A DNA stretch of 51,136 bases from Russula earlei (Eukaryota > Basidiomycota > Agaricomycetes > Russulales > Russulaceae), in assembly GCA_025769875.1 (NCBI GenBank), contig JAGFNK010000381.1, positions 1 to 51,136 of the forward strand, read 5' to 3'. The translations under genes were made by a program, and so were the position numbers. Below are positions 11,059 through 25,861 of the stretch, one piece after another (the stretch's first letter is position 1; every line of letters starts with the position of its first letter). The notes beneath the pieces were generated by a model. It was not told where the DNA came from. It did no database searches and was given only the letters and a program-made list of their open reading frames with translations.

Positions 11059-14004
<2,946 letters not shown>

Positions 14005-14192
14005 CGAGAAGGGCGGGTCTTATGAACATTGTTGTGGATGTGGATGAGAGGGAGAGATAGATAAGATTAGCAAGAAAGAAAAAAAGAACGGATGTTACCG
14101 TCAGGCCGGTGGCGGGAAAGGCGAGGCGATGATGCCCAATATTTTATGCGAATAACACACTTTAAACGCCATTTTCCTCCGCAACCACCATC
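14005..14192. promoter_or_regulatory. 188-bp bidirectional promoter, ARG5,6 / RING-H2 gene
   Basis: The only non-coding sequence between the ATG of ARG5,6 at 14004 (minus) and the ATG of the RING gene at 14193 (plus). It contains a purine-rich run at about 14047-14090 (GAGAGGGAGAGATAG.. to AAGAAAGAAAAAAAG), which could act as a nucleosome-depleting tract. No clear TATA box. Confidence 0.55.
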
Positions 14193-17100
14193 ATGTCGTC
14201 CTCGGACCCCCCTCAGCTCCGTCTTTCCCTCTCCCAGTCCGCCTCGACCTTTAAACGCTCCTTTGATCAGTTTGGCTTCGATCTGGATTCCCCTCTTGAC
14301 TCAACCGCCGTCGCAAGCTCAAGCGGTACAGATGAACATCGCCCAGGCCCAAGCAATGGTGATAGAAATAAGAGGGCCCGCAGTAGTAGTGTCAACCCAA
14401 ACTCTACGGAGCAACCCCATGTCGTGGACACCCCTCCGAGCTCTAGTTCATCTCACACACTATCCTCAGCTTCATCAAACCAAGTCGTTGTCAATCATAG
14501 GGATGCCCCGCCCGCGCCACCTGCAACGCGCCATCCACAGGCGCCTGGGAGTGATCCGTTTTTCCCTTCCAGTTTAGGCGGGGAACTAAATCACACCTCC
14601 TCTGAATTGTTTGACGCACGAGGTTTGGATGTCCTTCCCGTCGACCCACCGACTACTTCGGTCTGGTCCAGTCAGCTGTCCTCTGCGAACGCTAGTATCG
14701 AGCAAAATGACCAATTTCGTATCTCCATGGAACGTTTCCATGCTTTTGATAGCCAGATTTCCAGCATTCGTTCTCGTCCTTCGCCGCTTCCTTTCCGTGT
14801 CCCCGCCAACCCCTCCACACTGCCACCCTTGACCCTTTCCTCCCCAATTGAGCGCTCACATTCGCACATAAGCCCTCCAGTATCACTTCCCTCAGTAGAA
14901 TCATTGAGCTACACATCCCCTTCTGCGCAAGCGTCTGCACCAGCGCCTCCATCGACCGCACCGCCATCAAGCATATCTCCCGATCAGTACCACCCCGACA
15001 TGTCACGTTTCGAGGAGTTTGGGGAGTTTAGAGAAATGATGGGATTCTTCCAGGGGGGTCATCCAAACTCACCAAACATAGACCGCCCCAGTGTTAGACG
15101 TCGCCACCAAAGCCCTGACAACTCTGATATGCCCCGTATTCCACCATTCCGGCGTTTTACTTCGAGGCACATAACCGAAAACGTGTCGAGAAATTCCGCC
15201 ACTCATATGTGGTCCTCGGACCATAGGGGTACCGTCCCGGATGACTCCGATGAGGACCTTGGTAGTCGCCCTGTCGTTACTACCATGCTGGAAGACAGAG
15301 GTCCATTAGACCTTCCTAGGCCTCATCATGATCCTCCTCAGCCTGCCAATAGGTTAAGAAGGTCAATGGAAACCCAGGCACCTCACTTGTCTTTCGGCCG
15401 AGTATCTCCCCCCCTCTTCCCCCCTGCGATGCCTCCGTCACAAGGTGAACCAAACTCTACTTCGTACCCTGTGAATGGTCCTCGTACACAAGAGCCTGGG
15501 CGGTCCAATAGGAACGAACCTTGGTCGATTCATCACCCCTCGAGGCTACCTGTTTTCGCTGAAGCCGTCCGTACGTTGACTGGGAGACTTGGCCGCCCAA
15601 GGCAGAGAACTAGTTATGCTGGCGAGAGTCGCGCCGAGCGATCGCGCAGCCCGGGGGCCAGCACTCTCTCGAGTCTGTATCTAGTTTAACACTTCATCGT
15701 CCAGCCTTGCTAAATTTCTATATCCATAGGCTCAATGTTGTCTCCTACCCGTTATGATGTACCTTCGGGCTATCCTGAGTTAAGGTCATCAGAACACAGT
15801 CCCTACGAATTAGACCTTGCAACGCCATCTCCTTGGTTCAACGAGGACAACCATACTTCTAGGCCCTCTATCCCCTCTTCGCGTGTTCACAGAGAAATAC
15901 CAACTTCACGTCAAGTGCCTTGGCGAAGTTCTCTTCCTTCGAATGAAACGTCAGAAGATCGGTTTCTGACCTACCTTTCATTCCTGCAACGTCCATCGGT
16001 GACAGCATCCCCTGGTGATGTAACACAGCCGGGTGCGTAACAGATCTTCTATCTAAGATCCCCTCACGTTCGAACTCTGAGCAATTGTGATATGCAGACC
16101 CCGTCTGGCGGCGTCCGTCTTATACCAACCTCCATTCTCCACATTCCTCATCCATTCGTTCTAGCAGCAGTCGTGGCGAAGGAGCGAATAACACACCGTT
16201 CACACGTGCCCTTCGTGTCGCCGAGCCCAACAGTCATCCTATAGAATCTGGCCGGGGATGGTGGCGGAATGCTCCTCATGCAGAAACAAACTACGGCCCT
16301 GGTTCTACACTCAACTCAAGCGGCCTTCTGAATGACCGACCACAGGAGGAACGATCCTCTTCATCCATGCGAGATTTCATTGGCAGACAACACCATCCAC
16401 AGCCACCATCTCACATCCCACCCCATGACCTGAACATGCGACGTTCATCAGAGGTGTATCAATCGATGCCGCCGCCACCGCCGGAAATCGGGGGCATAAT
16501 TGATGCAGATGTATTTCGGCCAGACGAGTCATCAGAGGTGCCCTTTTCGAGTCATGCTGCGGCCCTCTTCGCCTCTCGTGCAACTTCAACGATGGAATCT
16601 ACATCTCAACGTCGCCCGGACCCTGTGGGTCGTGACCGCATAAGCGATTTGTCATACTACCCATGGGAAAGCCGGTTTGAGGAGAACTTCGCATTTTCAG
16701 CTCGCCGTCATCGCGCAAACGCCGGGGAGAGGCGACACCGTAATTCTCCGGAGCCAGAGCGCTCGAGCAGTATTCGACGGCTCACCGTTGCAGAGCCGCC
16801 TACGCCCTCGGCTCCTGCAACCCGAACTCTGGACATAGAGGAATTCCAACATGGACCCTTCCGTGCCACCTTGGAACGCTTGGAGAGACAAGGACGGCAG
16901 GATCAGCAGATGATGATGGAGCGACAGGCGGAGATCGACCGATTACGCTCGCGGCTGGATGAACTTCAGTCTCAGGAAAGACCTGTTCCTTCTTCGCGCG
17001 CTCCAACGTTGCCACCGCTGAGACTTGACTTTGAGCTTTCTTCTGAGGCTCCTCAGAGGATGCCATCACCTACACATCCAGATAGTGGCGAGGCATCTTC

Positions 17101-18654
17101 TGTACGTTATTTATATATCGAACTGCAAACCACACTAACTCATCGGTAGTCTTTTCGTGCCTATCTGGAAGCAGCACATCGTCGGCGTAGTTGGCAGAGA
17201 GGGAGGGCAACTAGACCTCCTTCTGGTGATGAGCCCGTGGCGTGGCGTGACTCCTCAGGTCCCACGTCGTCCACTGCGTCCCTCCCTATCTCCCGCGCCC
17301 GTTCGCCTCCACATGCCTTTCCCGAGAGTCGGAATATACCCCCAGCAGTTGAGCGTGAACGTGAGCGCCGGCGCCGACCTGGTGCCTTGGAGTTGTGGAG
17401 CCCTGGGGAAGCAGACGATGCGATGGATAGCCTTAGGACGTCATCTGGGGCTGATGGTAGCTTCATCACGCGCTCTTTTGCGCGCATGCGTGGGGAATTC
17501 CAGAACATGGAGGGGCAACAGCCCCGTCGCGAGCCCCGCGGCAACGCTCCATGGGGCATGGATTCTGGTCGCTTGGCATTGAGGGAGCCACATGTAGATG
17601 CGCTACGTGGAGTCCGCCCACTTTGGGCCACTCACGCCCCAGATCCATGGGGAACCGAAATGCGCGATGAGATCCTTGCTGCAGGATCAAGTGCCACGGA
17701 TGCTCCTGTCCGCGGACGCCGCCGCCGTGCTAATCAGTCCACCGTGCCTCCTCAAGGGCGCAATGTGTCCGAGGACGAGCGTCCCGCTGGAGGCCGCCGA
17801 GCGTTCTCTACCTCGCGCTACGCTGCAGCTCGCAGGGTAATACATGATCCTGTTTTCGATCGGGTTCAGAGGATCGTCCGTGGCAGCCCGCGAGAGGGCG
17901 GGCTTTTCGGTCGATATGGCCGGCGCAATGCTGGGGACTTCATTGTGAGTTGGTTTTGTTCGAGTACCCCAAGCTTCACTGGCTGAATGTGTGATCGACA
18001 GCGTGACGAAGACTTTGACGCGTCCTATGAGAGTCTGTTGTCTCTGGCTGCGACCATCGGCGACGTGCGACCCCGACACACTCCTGACCATGTGATTAAT
18101 TCTCTGCCGACTGCAACCTTCAAAGAGTGGCGCAACGCCGAAAGTGACCAGCGTTGCCCCATCTGCTTGGACGATGTGAATGCCCATCAGCCACTCGATG
18201 TCTTGTTCTGACGTTCGATTATCTTTCAGTACCAAGAGGATGACCCAGTCATGAGGCTGTCCGACTGTCCGCATTGGTTGCACAAGAGCTGCTTGCAGGT
18301 AAGTCCATAAGCCAGGAGTGCCAAGCAACTCAGCTAACGGCGGAGCAGCAATGGCTCAGGGGCGCCACAACTTGTCCTGTCTGCCGCCAGCGAGTGCGCT
18401 GCCCGCAGCCAGCTCGTCGTGATCGCGGCGCCCGGGCGGACCCCCAAGCAGGCTCGTCGCATGGTGGGGGTGGGGACCGCCGAGGGCTAGATCTCGCCCG
18501 TGAGATTCGCGATCATGTACGCATCGCTTTTTCGGACTTTGAGCCAGTTTCCCGCTCTGATGCAGGGCCGAATGGCAACGGATCGGAGGTTGGGAGGGGG
18601 ATTGAACAGGAGGACGGGGACGTCGTTGATATGTGGGAGTTAATTGGGGGTTAG
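14193..18654 (+). CDS. Large, mostly disordered RING-H2 E3 ubiquitin ligase candidate
   Basis: A very long Ser/Pro/Arg-rich protein of more than 1200 residues with a C-terminal RING-H2 finger, so probably an E3 ligase. The first exon alone is about 490 codons (14193-15680) of low-complexity sequence. A short coiled-coil-like helix lies near 16870-16980 (RATLERLERQGRQDQQMMM..RLRSRLDELQ). The RING is built from three exons: CPICLDD ends at 18175, YQEDDPVMRLSDCPHWLHKSC comes next, then QQWLRGATTCPVCR. This gives the full C-x2-C..C-x1-H-x2-H-x2-C..C-x2-C set. The intron between the first two RING exons is 53 nt, and the ORF in between stops if it is not spliced. The protein ends with an acidic tail (GDVVDMWELIGG). 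There is no transmembrane segment and no second known domain. It resembles Agaricomycete RING proteins of unknown substrate; nothing shows its target. Confidence 0.85.
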
Positions 18655-19103
18655 CGGGACGCATCTTAAAACCATCTATGAGCCTCACATTCACGTTTTG
18701 GGAATCTTTGTGCGGCATCTTTTCACAAACTCAAACTCTGAACAATCGCCGCTTTGACTTTTGTGTTGTTTTCTGCGTTATCTGTATGATATGATTGATT
18801 CGTCACTTGTATATATCATCATGTTGGTTACCATTGGGTCCACCCCCAAATATTGTATTCTTTTTACATATGTTCCGACTGCCTTTGTCACTCACCTGGT
18901 GGTACGTCCATTTCCCATCCAGTCCTCTGACATCACACCTAATAGTCACGTAACCGAGATCGTGCCCCGTCACTCGATCGTTCGATTGTGTGTTCTCCCG
19001 CGCTCAAGGAAAGCCGGAATTGTTCGAACACAAAGTTGAACAGATGTCGACCGTACACGTGCGACACGACAGGAACAAACAACCGAACAGCGTTCTCATT
19101 CCC
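18655..19103. other. Intergenic between convergent genes
   Basis: Separates the RING gene stop (+) from the GST stop (-). T-rich stretches follow the RING stop. No gene seen. Confidence 0.45.
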
Positions 19104-20089
19104 TTACTTCAGCTCTTCACCCTTCACAGTAGCCTGCAATGTCAAAGGATCGACATCATAGCTTGACTCCTGGTGGCTTCCCGTCAAAGCAGGCACTCAC
19201 CCTTTTGTATGCGGGTCTACGGGAGTACGGGAGAGATGACCAAGTACCGAGAAAGAAGCAACAGGAAACCTACCGCTCCTGTACGCGCTTAATCCAAGCT
19301 TTCGTGTTTGGCCCGATCGCGTCCGGCATACGCTCATACGCTCTCTCGAGGCTGAACGCCATCATGAAATCGGCCATCGTCGGATCTGAGCCGCCAGCGA
19401 ACCAGCCAGTAGGCGACTTCTCCAGTTCATCTTCGATCTATAGTTGGGATGAGACTGCGAACAGTCACGGTGACGGCAACACACATATTTGAGGCTGGCT
19501 TTCAGTGGGCCGGCGACAAGACGGGCATCGAGGCCGGATAACACCATTCTAAGCAGCGGACGGAGGTAGAAAGGTGCCATATCAGGCGCGACCGAAAACA
19601 CAAAACGATTGACCAAGAGGGGCATGAGGGAGCCCTCTGCAAAGTGAGAGACTGGGGCGGTCGTGGTCAGCTATCCTCATAAAGATGTGCTCGAGGGAGC
19701 AGATGCTACTGTAAAGATCTATAAGTTCGCCCTCCTTGGGGGGGTTAACGCGGCCATTCCCATATTTATTAATTATGTATTCTTGCTGTATTAGCCAAGT
19801 GTGTCACAAAACATAAAAGGTACATACGAATGATGGCGCCGCTCTCAGCGAGAGTAACATCGCCATCGGTGATAACAGGAGCCTTTCCGAGTGGATGGAT
19901 GTCGCGCAGTTCCTTTGGTGCACGGAGATTTGCGTCGCGTTTGTAGAACTTGATCTCGTAGGGTACCTCGAGCTCTTCCTTGAGGAGAACGGGGAGTGAG
20001 CCGGGGAAAGAGAAACGAAAATAGAGACTGACGAGGAGCCAAAGGATGCGATGTGAGCGAGAGTGGTTGAGGTGGTGAACGACGAGCAT
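19104..20089 (-). CDS. Glutathione S-transferase, Gtt1/Ure2-like
   Basis: Cytosolic enzyme that conjugates glutathione to electrophiles or peroxides. The ATG at 20089 opens MLVVHHLNHSRSHRILWLL, the thioredoxin-fold start with an SRS/R motif. After an intron come EELEVPYEIKFYKRD, LGKAPVITDGDVTLAESGAII (the cis-Pro and ESxAI glutathione-site motifs), YIINKYGNGR, HFAEGSLMPLLVNRFVF and, in the C-terminal helical domain, GWFAGGSDPTMADFMMAF. The last exons give WIKRVQERPAYKRATVKGEELK and a TAA at 19104-19106. Five or six short introns. It is divergently transcribed from a P450, sharing a 156-bp promoter. The gene looks complete and functional; the exact GST class is inferred from the N-terminal motif only. 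Confidence 0.9.
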
Positions 20090-20245
20090 GACGGCAGGTG
20101 ACGGCAGTGCCAGTGGGGGGTATGTGGATGGATCCGGATCGAGTCGGTGAATTCCAAAGTGGCTCGGTTATGCGTTCTGACCGAGTGCGCTCGCCAAGAT
20201 GATAAAACAGACAGGGATTCACCCACTCGCCTGACAGCAGCAACG
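20090..20245. promoter_or_regulatory. 156-bp bidirectional promoter, GST / cytochrome P450
   Basis: Gap between the GST ATG (20089, minus) and the P450 ATG (20246, plus). It is GC-rich without a strong TATA box. The shared control region suggests co-regulation of a phase I and a phase II detoxification enzyme. Confidence 0.65.
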
Positions 20246-22129
20246 ATGGCCTCGCTCGTACTCGTCGCCCTTCTCGCCCTTCTTTCTTCCTTCTTCCTCC
20301 TCCTCCGTAAACTCGGTCGTCATCTTCCCCTCCCCCCGGGCCCCGCTCCATGGCCACTGCTAGGCAACATCACCGACCTGAGACCGAATGAACTCTGGTT
20401 GCTCGCCGCAGACTGGGCTAAATGCTATGGTCTGTCCTCTGTCACCGTCTCTTCTTCGATCCGACCGATCCAAACCATCCAGGCGATGTCGTATACTTGC
20501 ATCTCTTCGGCCAGGGTCTCGTCTTCTTGAACTCTCCTGCCGCGGTCATCGAACTCATGGAACGTCGGAGTGCAATCTATTCCGACAGGGCTCCTCTTGT
20601 GATGGCCACAGAACTGTTGGTCCCTTACGTTCGCGTCCACTCGGCCACCTCTGACAATAACTACTTCCAGCTGTGGTGCCGGACACATGGTACGCAACTC
20701 GGCGTTACGGTAGCGTCGCATGCAGCACATTCTATCATACTCCCAGGTTGCATTCACGCGTTATGGTGAAGAGTTTCGTCGTCAGCGACGTCTCATGGCG
20801 CGTGGCCTTGCGCAAGCTAGAATTCCTCAGTACTACCCACTCATAACCGCATCCACGCGTCCGCTCTTGCGCAGTTTACTTGCCTCAAGCGGTAGTGACT
20901 TTGTTCCAGCGATCCGCCGCTACGCCGGTGGCCTCAACTTGAACGTCGTTTATGGTCTTGAGGCAACGCGTGACGACGACCCCGCGTTGCTCAAGGTCGA
21001 AGGGGCAACGGATTTACTAGCCAACCACATCACTGCCGGTGGTGGCCTATGGGCAGTCGACATCCTTCCTATTTGTGCGTGCCCGGTCAACCTCGCTTCG
21101 ACATACCTGAGCGCTGACAGAACGAACCCTTTCAGTGAGGCACTTGCCTGCATGGGTCCCTGGCGCTGGTTTCTTGCGGAAAGCTGCTTCGTGGAGGGAG
21201 ATAATTTTCGATTCTGTTGATTTTCCCTTCTCCCTTCTCAAGGCAAATATGGTGCCACGTCCGGCATATATCTGTTCTCTCCTAACTAAAGGATTCCCTA
21301 CAGAATGCTGGCACAGCTCCTCCCTCGTTCTGTTCTACTCTACTGCGGGAATCAGACCCCGCCATAGCAGCTCTCGCTATTGAGGAATTTGATGTCAAAT
21401 GGACCGCAAATTCAATGTATGCTGCAAGCTTGGACACCGTCAGTCAACGTTCTTCGTTCCCCCTTTTGGAATGGGTGCCCCTGACTATTGTATGCAGACA
21501 ATAACTTTCACGCAACACTTCTTCCTGGGAATGCTCAAGCACCCTGAGTATCTGAAACGCGCTCAAGTGGAGCTCGATTCCGTGCTTGGTGCAGGTCCTT
21601 CTCGCCTTCCGACCTTTGAAGACCGGCCCCATTTACCGTTTGTTGACGCCCTGTTTTCCGAAACGATGCGCTGGGGTGTACCCGTTCCGCTCGGTGTGTT
21701 GCGTTAACCCGGCCAAGTACGAGAACGCTGTTCTCATATCGTCCAGGCCTACCCCACAGAGTGACGCAGGATGATTTCTATGATGGTCATTTCATTCCCA
21801 AGGGTTCTCTCGTCTTTGCCAACATCTGGGCCATGTTACGCGACCCAGAGATCTTTCCAGATCCTGACCGTTTCAATCCCGATCGCTATCTCGAGGAGGT
21901 CGACGATGAGACCGCTCGACGGCGCGATCCCCGCGTGTTCGTGTTTGGCTTTGGTCGCCGCCGCTGTCCTGGTGCTCATCTCGTCGAGAGTTCTGTATGG
22001 CTTATGCTCGCCACCATGCTCGCGATGCTTGAAATTGAGAAGCCGCGTGGCAAGAATGGCCAAGAAATAGAACCTGACGTAAAATTCGAGAACGCTGTGT
22101 TCCGGTCTGGTTCTTTTCCCGCAACATAA
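20246..22129 (+). CDS. Cytochrome P450 monooxygenase (microsomal type)
   Basis: Haem monooxygenase anchored in the ER. The N-terminus has a hydrophobic anchor (ASLVLVALLALLSSFFLLLRK) followed by the proline hinge LPLPPGPAPWPLLGN. Conserved parts in order: VVYLHLFGQGLVFLNSP, FTRYGEEFRRQRRLM (helix C, W/R-type heme contact), LRHLPAWVPGAGF, the I-helix AASLDTTITFTQHFFLGM, the K-helix ETMRW (ExxR), PHRVTQDDFYDGHFIPKGS, FPDPDRFNPDRYL, and the haem-ligand loop FGFGRRRCPGAHL near 21950, with the Cys present. It ends with a TAA at 22127-22129. At least seven introns are needed, for example after AKCYG, after SLDT and after VPL. The AGxDT motif of the I-helix is here A-x-L-D-T, slightly atypical. The family (CYP number) cannot be assigned by eye. 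It forms a divergent pair with the GST. Confidence 0.9.
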
Positions 22130-22872
22130 TACCCACACTCATCAATGATATACAGGACGACAACTCGTTTTTCAGTTATCCTACGTCCACGGTCTGACTC
22201 GGTTCTCCGGCTAATTGCAGAAGGGACTTGAATGTACACACACTAATCCAGGATTCCAGGTCATATTCTCTTTCTTCTCTCTCGGATGCATTGTCACCTT
22301 GCCACACCGCGCGTCCCATTCCTCTGGGAAGTGAACTCACGCCATATTATCAAAGTACTGTCTGTCGCGGTGAAACAGGGAGCGCTGTTGCTTATTTGGA
22401 TCTGCCCCCCCACTGCACTACGTATACAATTATACCCAATGATACAGTATAACCTCAGCCATGACGCAATGTTTCAGAAATGTCAAGTCGTCCTCGCATC
22501 AGCTATTAGGTGAGTTGTTGTTGATAGCCAACGCAACACAGAAAAGTCTTTATCAAGTTCATAACGCCAACTCTCCTCCTGAGTACACGTCGGAATCTGG
22601 CCACACCGTATCAGATCGCGGCCTGATTCTCCCAAGATTCAAAGTAAACTGAATGGTTATGAAACGGCTGTGCATAACAATCCACACATACTCTCGATTT
22701 TGTTCAGGTTTACGCGATGCACTATCTGTCTACCTCGAGAGAATACGTTATTATTATCTGATGGCGTTCACGTAAATATCACATCATTCACAACATGTGA
22801 TCCCCTGACCACTCTCGGTCATTTACAAGATTTACACGAATCCTGAGGGGTGAAGAGTGCAAAGATAGGTGT
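22130..22872. other. Intergenic
   Basis: About 740 bp between two convergent genes. Relatively AT-rich, with short open frames (22228-22452, 22286-22513) that show no protein features. No RNA gene or repeat recognised. Confidence 0.45.
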
Positions 22873-23923
22873 TCACGACACCATCTCGGGAGGCGGCTGG
22901 TGAGCAGAGATCACTTTAGCGAAGACATCTGCGACGTCGTCGATTCGAGAGACCGAGGCCTGACGGGGGTGTGGATCCTTCCGACGAGATAGCGTTCGAT
23001 ATCGGCGACATCGAAACGTTGACCGCCTTATCTACGTGGTCATCATCGACCGACGCGCACTGCACATCGAGGGACCCTATCGGAGCCTGAGACAAAGATA
23101 GGTACCTTTCTTGAGACGCGGACGTCGGAACAACTTCCTCCTCCTCTATCGATGGTGGCGTGCAAAGGCGATCATCCCAGGCGTCTACCCACGCCACGAC
23201 AGCGTGGTCACGGTCATCGCGACGCGGCCGGCGGCCGCCCTCCTCGTCCGGATCGGGCTCCTCGTCCGAGCCTCTCAGGCGCGCCGTTTCGGATATCATC
23301 CGGATCGACCACTCCTTCTGGACCTTCCTCTTCCGCATCCTCTCGTCGACGGTCTCGCAGACCTTTTCGATGTTCTTCAGGCATCCGAAGGTGGCGTAGC
23401 GATCGGGAAGACCACACGACGGGTCTGTCGGCCCAGCGCCTGCGCCTGCGCCGCTGCCGCTGCCGCCATGATCGCCACGCAAATGACGACCGCGGGAACG
23501 CGAGGTGGTCCGTCGCGTTTCGCCGTCGGGGTCGTCGTTCGGGACGGAGCCCGTGGGCTGAGAAGAGAAGGTGGTCCACGTTCGGCGCATGAGCCGGGAC
23601 TGTTCCCTTGAAAGACGCAGGGGATCCTCCGGCTCGTCTTGATCGTGATCGTGGACGGCTTGGTATGACGCGCGTAAGAAAACGAACGACGGCGGTGCGC
23701 CATCATCACGAGGGCACGCCATAGAAGAACAAATAAAGTAAAACGCACGGGTGGGTGCTCGGTGGCACAGCTCATCGTCCGCTTCTTCTCTGAGCTGCTC
23801 CAAGGCAGTCGGGGTGCTCTGCCAGAAAGCCCTCTCGACGGTCTCGTCCTCGTCCTCGTTGACGCGGCTGGATTGCGAAGAACTGGGTTGCGAAAATATG
23901 AAGTAGGAGTGATCTCGAGCCAT
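22873..23923 (-). CDS. Unrecognised protein, Asp/Glu- and Arg-rich
   Basis: I do not recognise this gene. The ATG at 23923 opens MARDHSYFIFSQPSSSQSSR. A continuous frame runs to 22916, but two parts of it look intronic. One starts with GTGCGTTTTACTT at about 23755 and would end in CCAAG near 23660. Another starts at the GTACCTATC donor following TSASQER (about 23105) and ends in GATAAG near 23020. Using the second intron moves translation into a frame ending SRIDDVADVFAKVISAHQPP.. and a TGA at 22873-22875, which looks far more protein-like than the unspliced ending (an RRRRR run). The middle has a Gly/Ala repeat (GSGSGAGAGAGPTDP) and a CLKNIEKVCETVDERMRKRKVQKEW helix, possibly a coiled coil. 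No membrane segment or catalytic motif. Convergent with the P450. Confidence 0.6.
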
Positions 23924-24414
23924 ATAACACGCAATGGTCCTCGCGGAGGAGGGAAAACGAAACGAAGCAGAGGTGGCACGTTAGTAACCCACCGGCACCG
24001 TCTCCGTCTCCGTCTCGGTGGCTACATGAATGAAAGAACAACTCGGACTCAGCCTTCCAAATCGAGGGAACAAAAAAACGCCACACATGCAAGCACCAAC
24101 TAGGGTGGCCTAAAGGAACGCCCAGCGGCGTGAAGGAGAGTATACAGCAAATGCCAAGCCAGCGAGCGGAAGGGGCCTCTCAGACGAGAGCGTGGACCGA
24201 GTACCGAGGAGCGTCAAGTTGAAGGCGGGCTGAAAAAGAACCGTCCACGAGATCTCTGAGACACACCACGGGGCGAGTGGTTCGGTATAGCCTTCGAAGG
24301 AGCGGCGTCGAACGAGAGTCGTAGCTAGTACTACCTAGAGAGGTGAGTCCACGCAGGGCTGGGGAGAGCAGCAGTGGACTTCGAGGTCGACCAGTCTAGC
24401 GATAGCTTGCCCGC

Positions 24415-24426
24415 CTTAAATATATG
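24415..24426 (-). promoter_or_regulatory. TATA-like element upstream of the unrecognised minus-strand gene
   Basis: On the minus strand the sequence reads CATATATTTAAGG. It lies about 490 bp upstream of the ATG at 23923, which would imply a long 5' leader. Plausible but unproven. Confidence 0.3.
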
Positions 24427-24631
24427 ACCTCGCGCTCTGTTCTCCTTCGCTTCGGTTGATGACATACAGCGAGGAGCTGACAGGTAGCGAGGCGGGTAGC
24501 TAGGGGAAAAGAATCGCGGTGTCAGGATGAAGCGCGAAATGGGGATCCACGGGCCAAAACCGATCATGTGAGTCACGACTATGTGATGTATAGCTCGGTA
24601 AGGATGATCATGATATGCCATCGGGAGAGAC

Positions 24632-24986
24632 CTACGATAGTGAGAAGCGACAACAACATTCTGTATGGACTAGTCGCGGGTAGGCAAAAAAGGTATAGCG
24701 GGACGGGCAGATACTTGACAGAATCCAAACGCCGTTTGAGGGCGACGAGGCGACCACGTGGATGGGATCCAGCGTGCCAAGTAGGGTAAGCTCCGAGACC
24801 ATTCTTAACGCGCCGAAGTGGGGCATCGGCATCGGGTTGGACTCGGGGGCATGCAGAGGTGCCAGAGCGCAAGCGATACTCTGGGCGGTGGTGTCCTTGT
24901 TCGAGCGCAACGGTTCTGCCCGTCATACATACAGCACACTCAGTTATTTGCTCTTGAACGGAAGATGCGGACGAGTTCACACTCAT
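24632..24986 (-). CDS. Possible small gene, unresolved
   Basis: A minus-strand frame (about 24910-24632) reads NKDTTAQSIACALAPLHAP.. then HFGALRMVSELTLLGTLDP, which looks like real protein. It would need an upstream exon; a splice from an ATGA|GTGTGA donor near 24980 to the GGGCAG acceptor near 24917 removes about 67 nt and keeps a start codon. A second overlapping frame (24986-24579) competes. No family is recognised. It may be coding, or it may be leader sequence of the gene at 22873-23923. Confidence 0.3.
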
Positions 24987-25182
24987 GTCGTGTCAGTCTC
25001 ATCAGCCGGAGGAGGGAGGTTCCCAAACCATTATTTGCTATATGAGATGCGACGGTATCGGTACAGAGTCGTGGATGACGATTAACGCTACCCCTAAAAT
25101 CACAGCTCGACGAAGGAGCATCAACATACGGACAGCGAAAAAAAAAAAATATTGTATCGCCCAAATGCCCATTTCGTATGGA

Positions 25183-25707
25183 TCATTGCAGCCCGTTGCG
25201 TGTGCGCCTTGGCTGCAAATTGGTCGGAGTATTGCCAGGCGACGACGGCATGCTCGGCGTCATACTCGAGGGTGTATCCCCGTTAATGATATCTTGGATC
25301 GAAGCCTCGAGCGCGTCTACCCGTTGCGACATCTGGATCACTGCGTAGATGTATAATTGAACGAGGCGCCCCATGATAATAGAGGTGACTGGACGACGCA
25401 CTGCGATCGATGATCTGTGAAGACATATCGTCGAACTTGGCATCGAGTTGCTCTAATAGTGTGTCTACCTAGATGAGACAACAATGGCAACCAAGTGAGC
25501 CAGACTGGGGGGGGGGGAGGGTGCGCAGCTGAAACGTACGAATGCGGTAAGTTCGTGCGGGCTCGAGATATCGGCCGGGTTAGCGAGCGGCTTTGAGGGT
25601 CCTGGGGAGGAGCGGCGTGAAGCGACGGGAGTTCTGGAGCCCTGATCTTTCGAAGTGCCGTTTGAAGAGGTCACTTTGAGTGGTTGGGCTGCGAGAGATG
25701 ATGACAT
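25183..25707 (-). CDS. HSBP1-like protein (heat shock factor binding protein family)
   Basis: Small coiled-coil protein; in animals HSBP1 binds the trimerisation region of heat shock factor and is also tied to WASH complex assembly. Exons 25707-25540, 25468-25402 and 25340-25183 join in phase to 130 residues. The conserved core spans the last two exons: VDTLLEQLDAKFDDMSSQIIDR followed by MIQMSQRVDALEASIQDII, a heptad-repeat helix matching the family. The N-terminal 56 residues are a Ser/Pro-rich extension and the C-terminal part is Ser/Pro/Thr-rich; classical HSBP1 is only about 75 residues, so this is a longer fungal form. The start at 25707 is chosen for its GAAATGT context; an in-frame ATG at 25761 would add 18 residues. 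The DUR3 stop lies 155 bp upstream on the same strand. The first intron carries a long C/G homopolymer run (about 25507-25518). Confidence 0.85.
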
Positions 25708-25861
25708 TTCGCCTTCTTTCTGCGAGTTGAAGTGAGCGGGAATCGCCATGAGTATGATCACGCGATCACGTGTCGTAGGCTCTAACTATGATTTTATCGT
25801 AGGCCGTTGGCCAAGCATGTTACATTCACAAATCCTATTCTACCTCCCGGTACATGTTCAA

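Noticed and set aside
23111..23611. Three overlapping plus-strand frames of 79-166 codons opposite the unrecognised minus-strand gene
   Set aside because: They are antisense shadows in GC-rich sequence, dominated by Arg, Ala and Pro; splice sites and protein-like ends all fit the minus strand.
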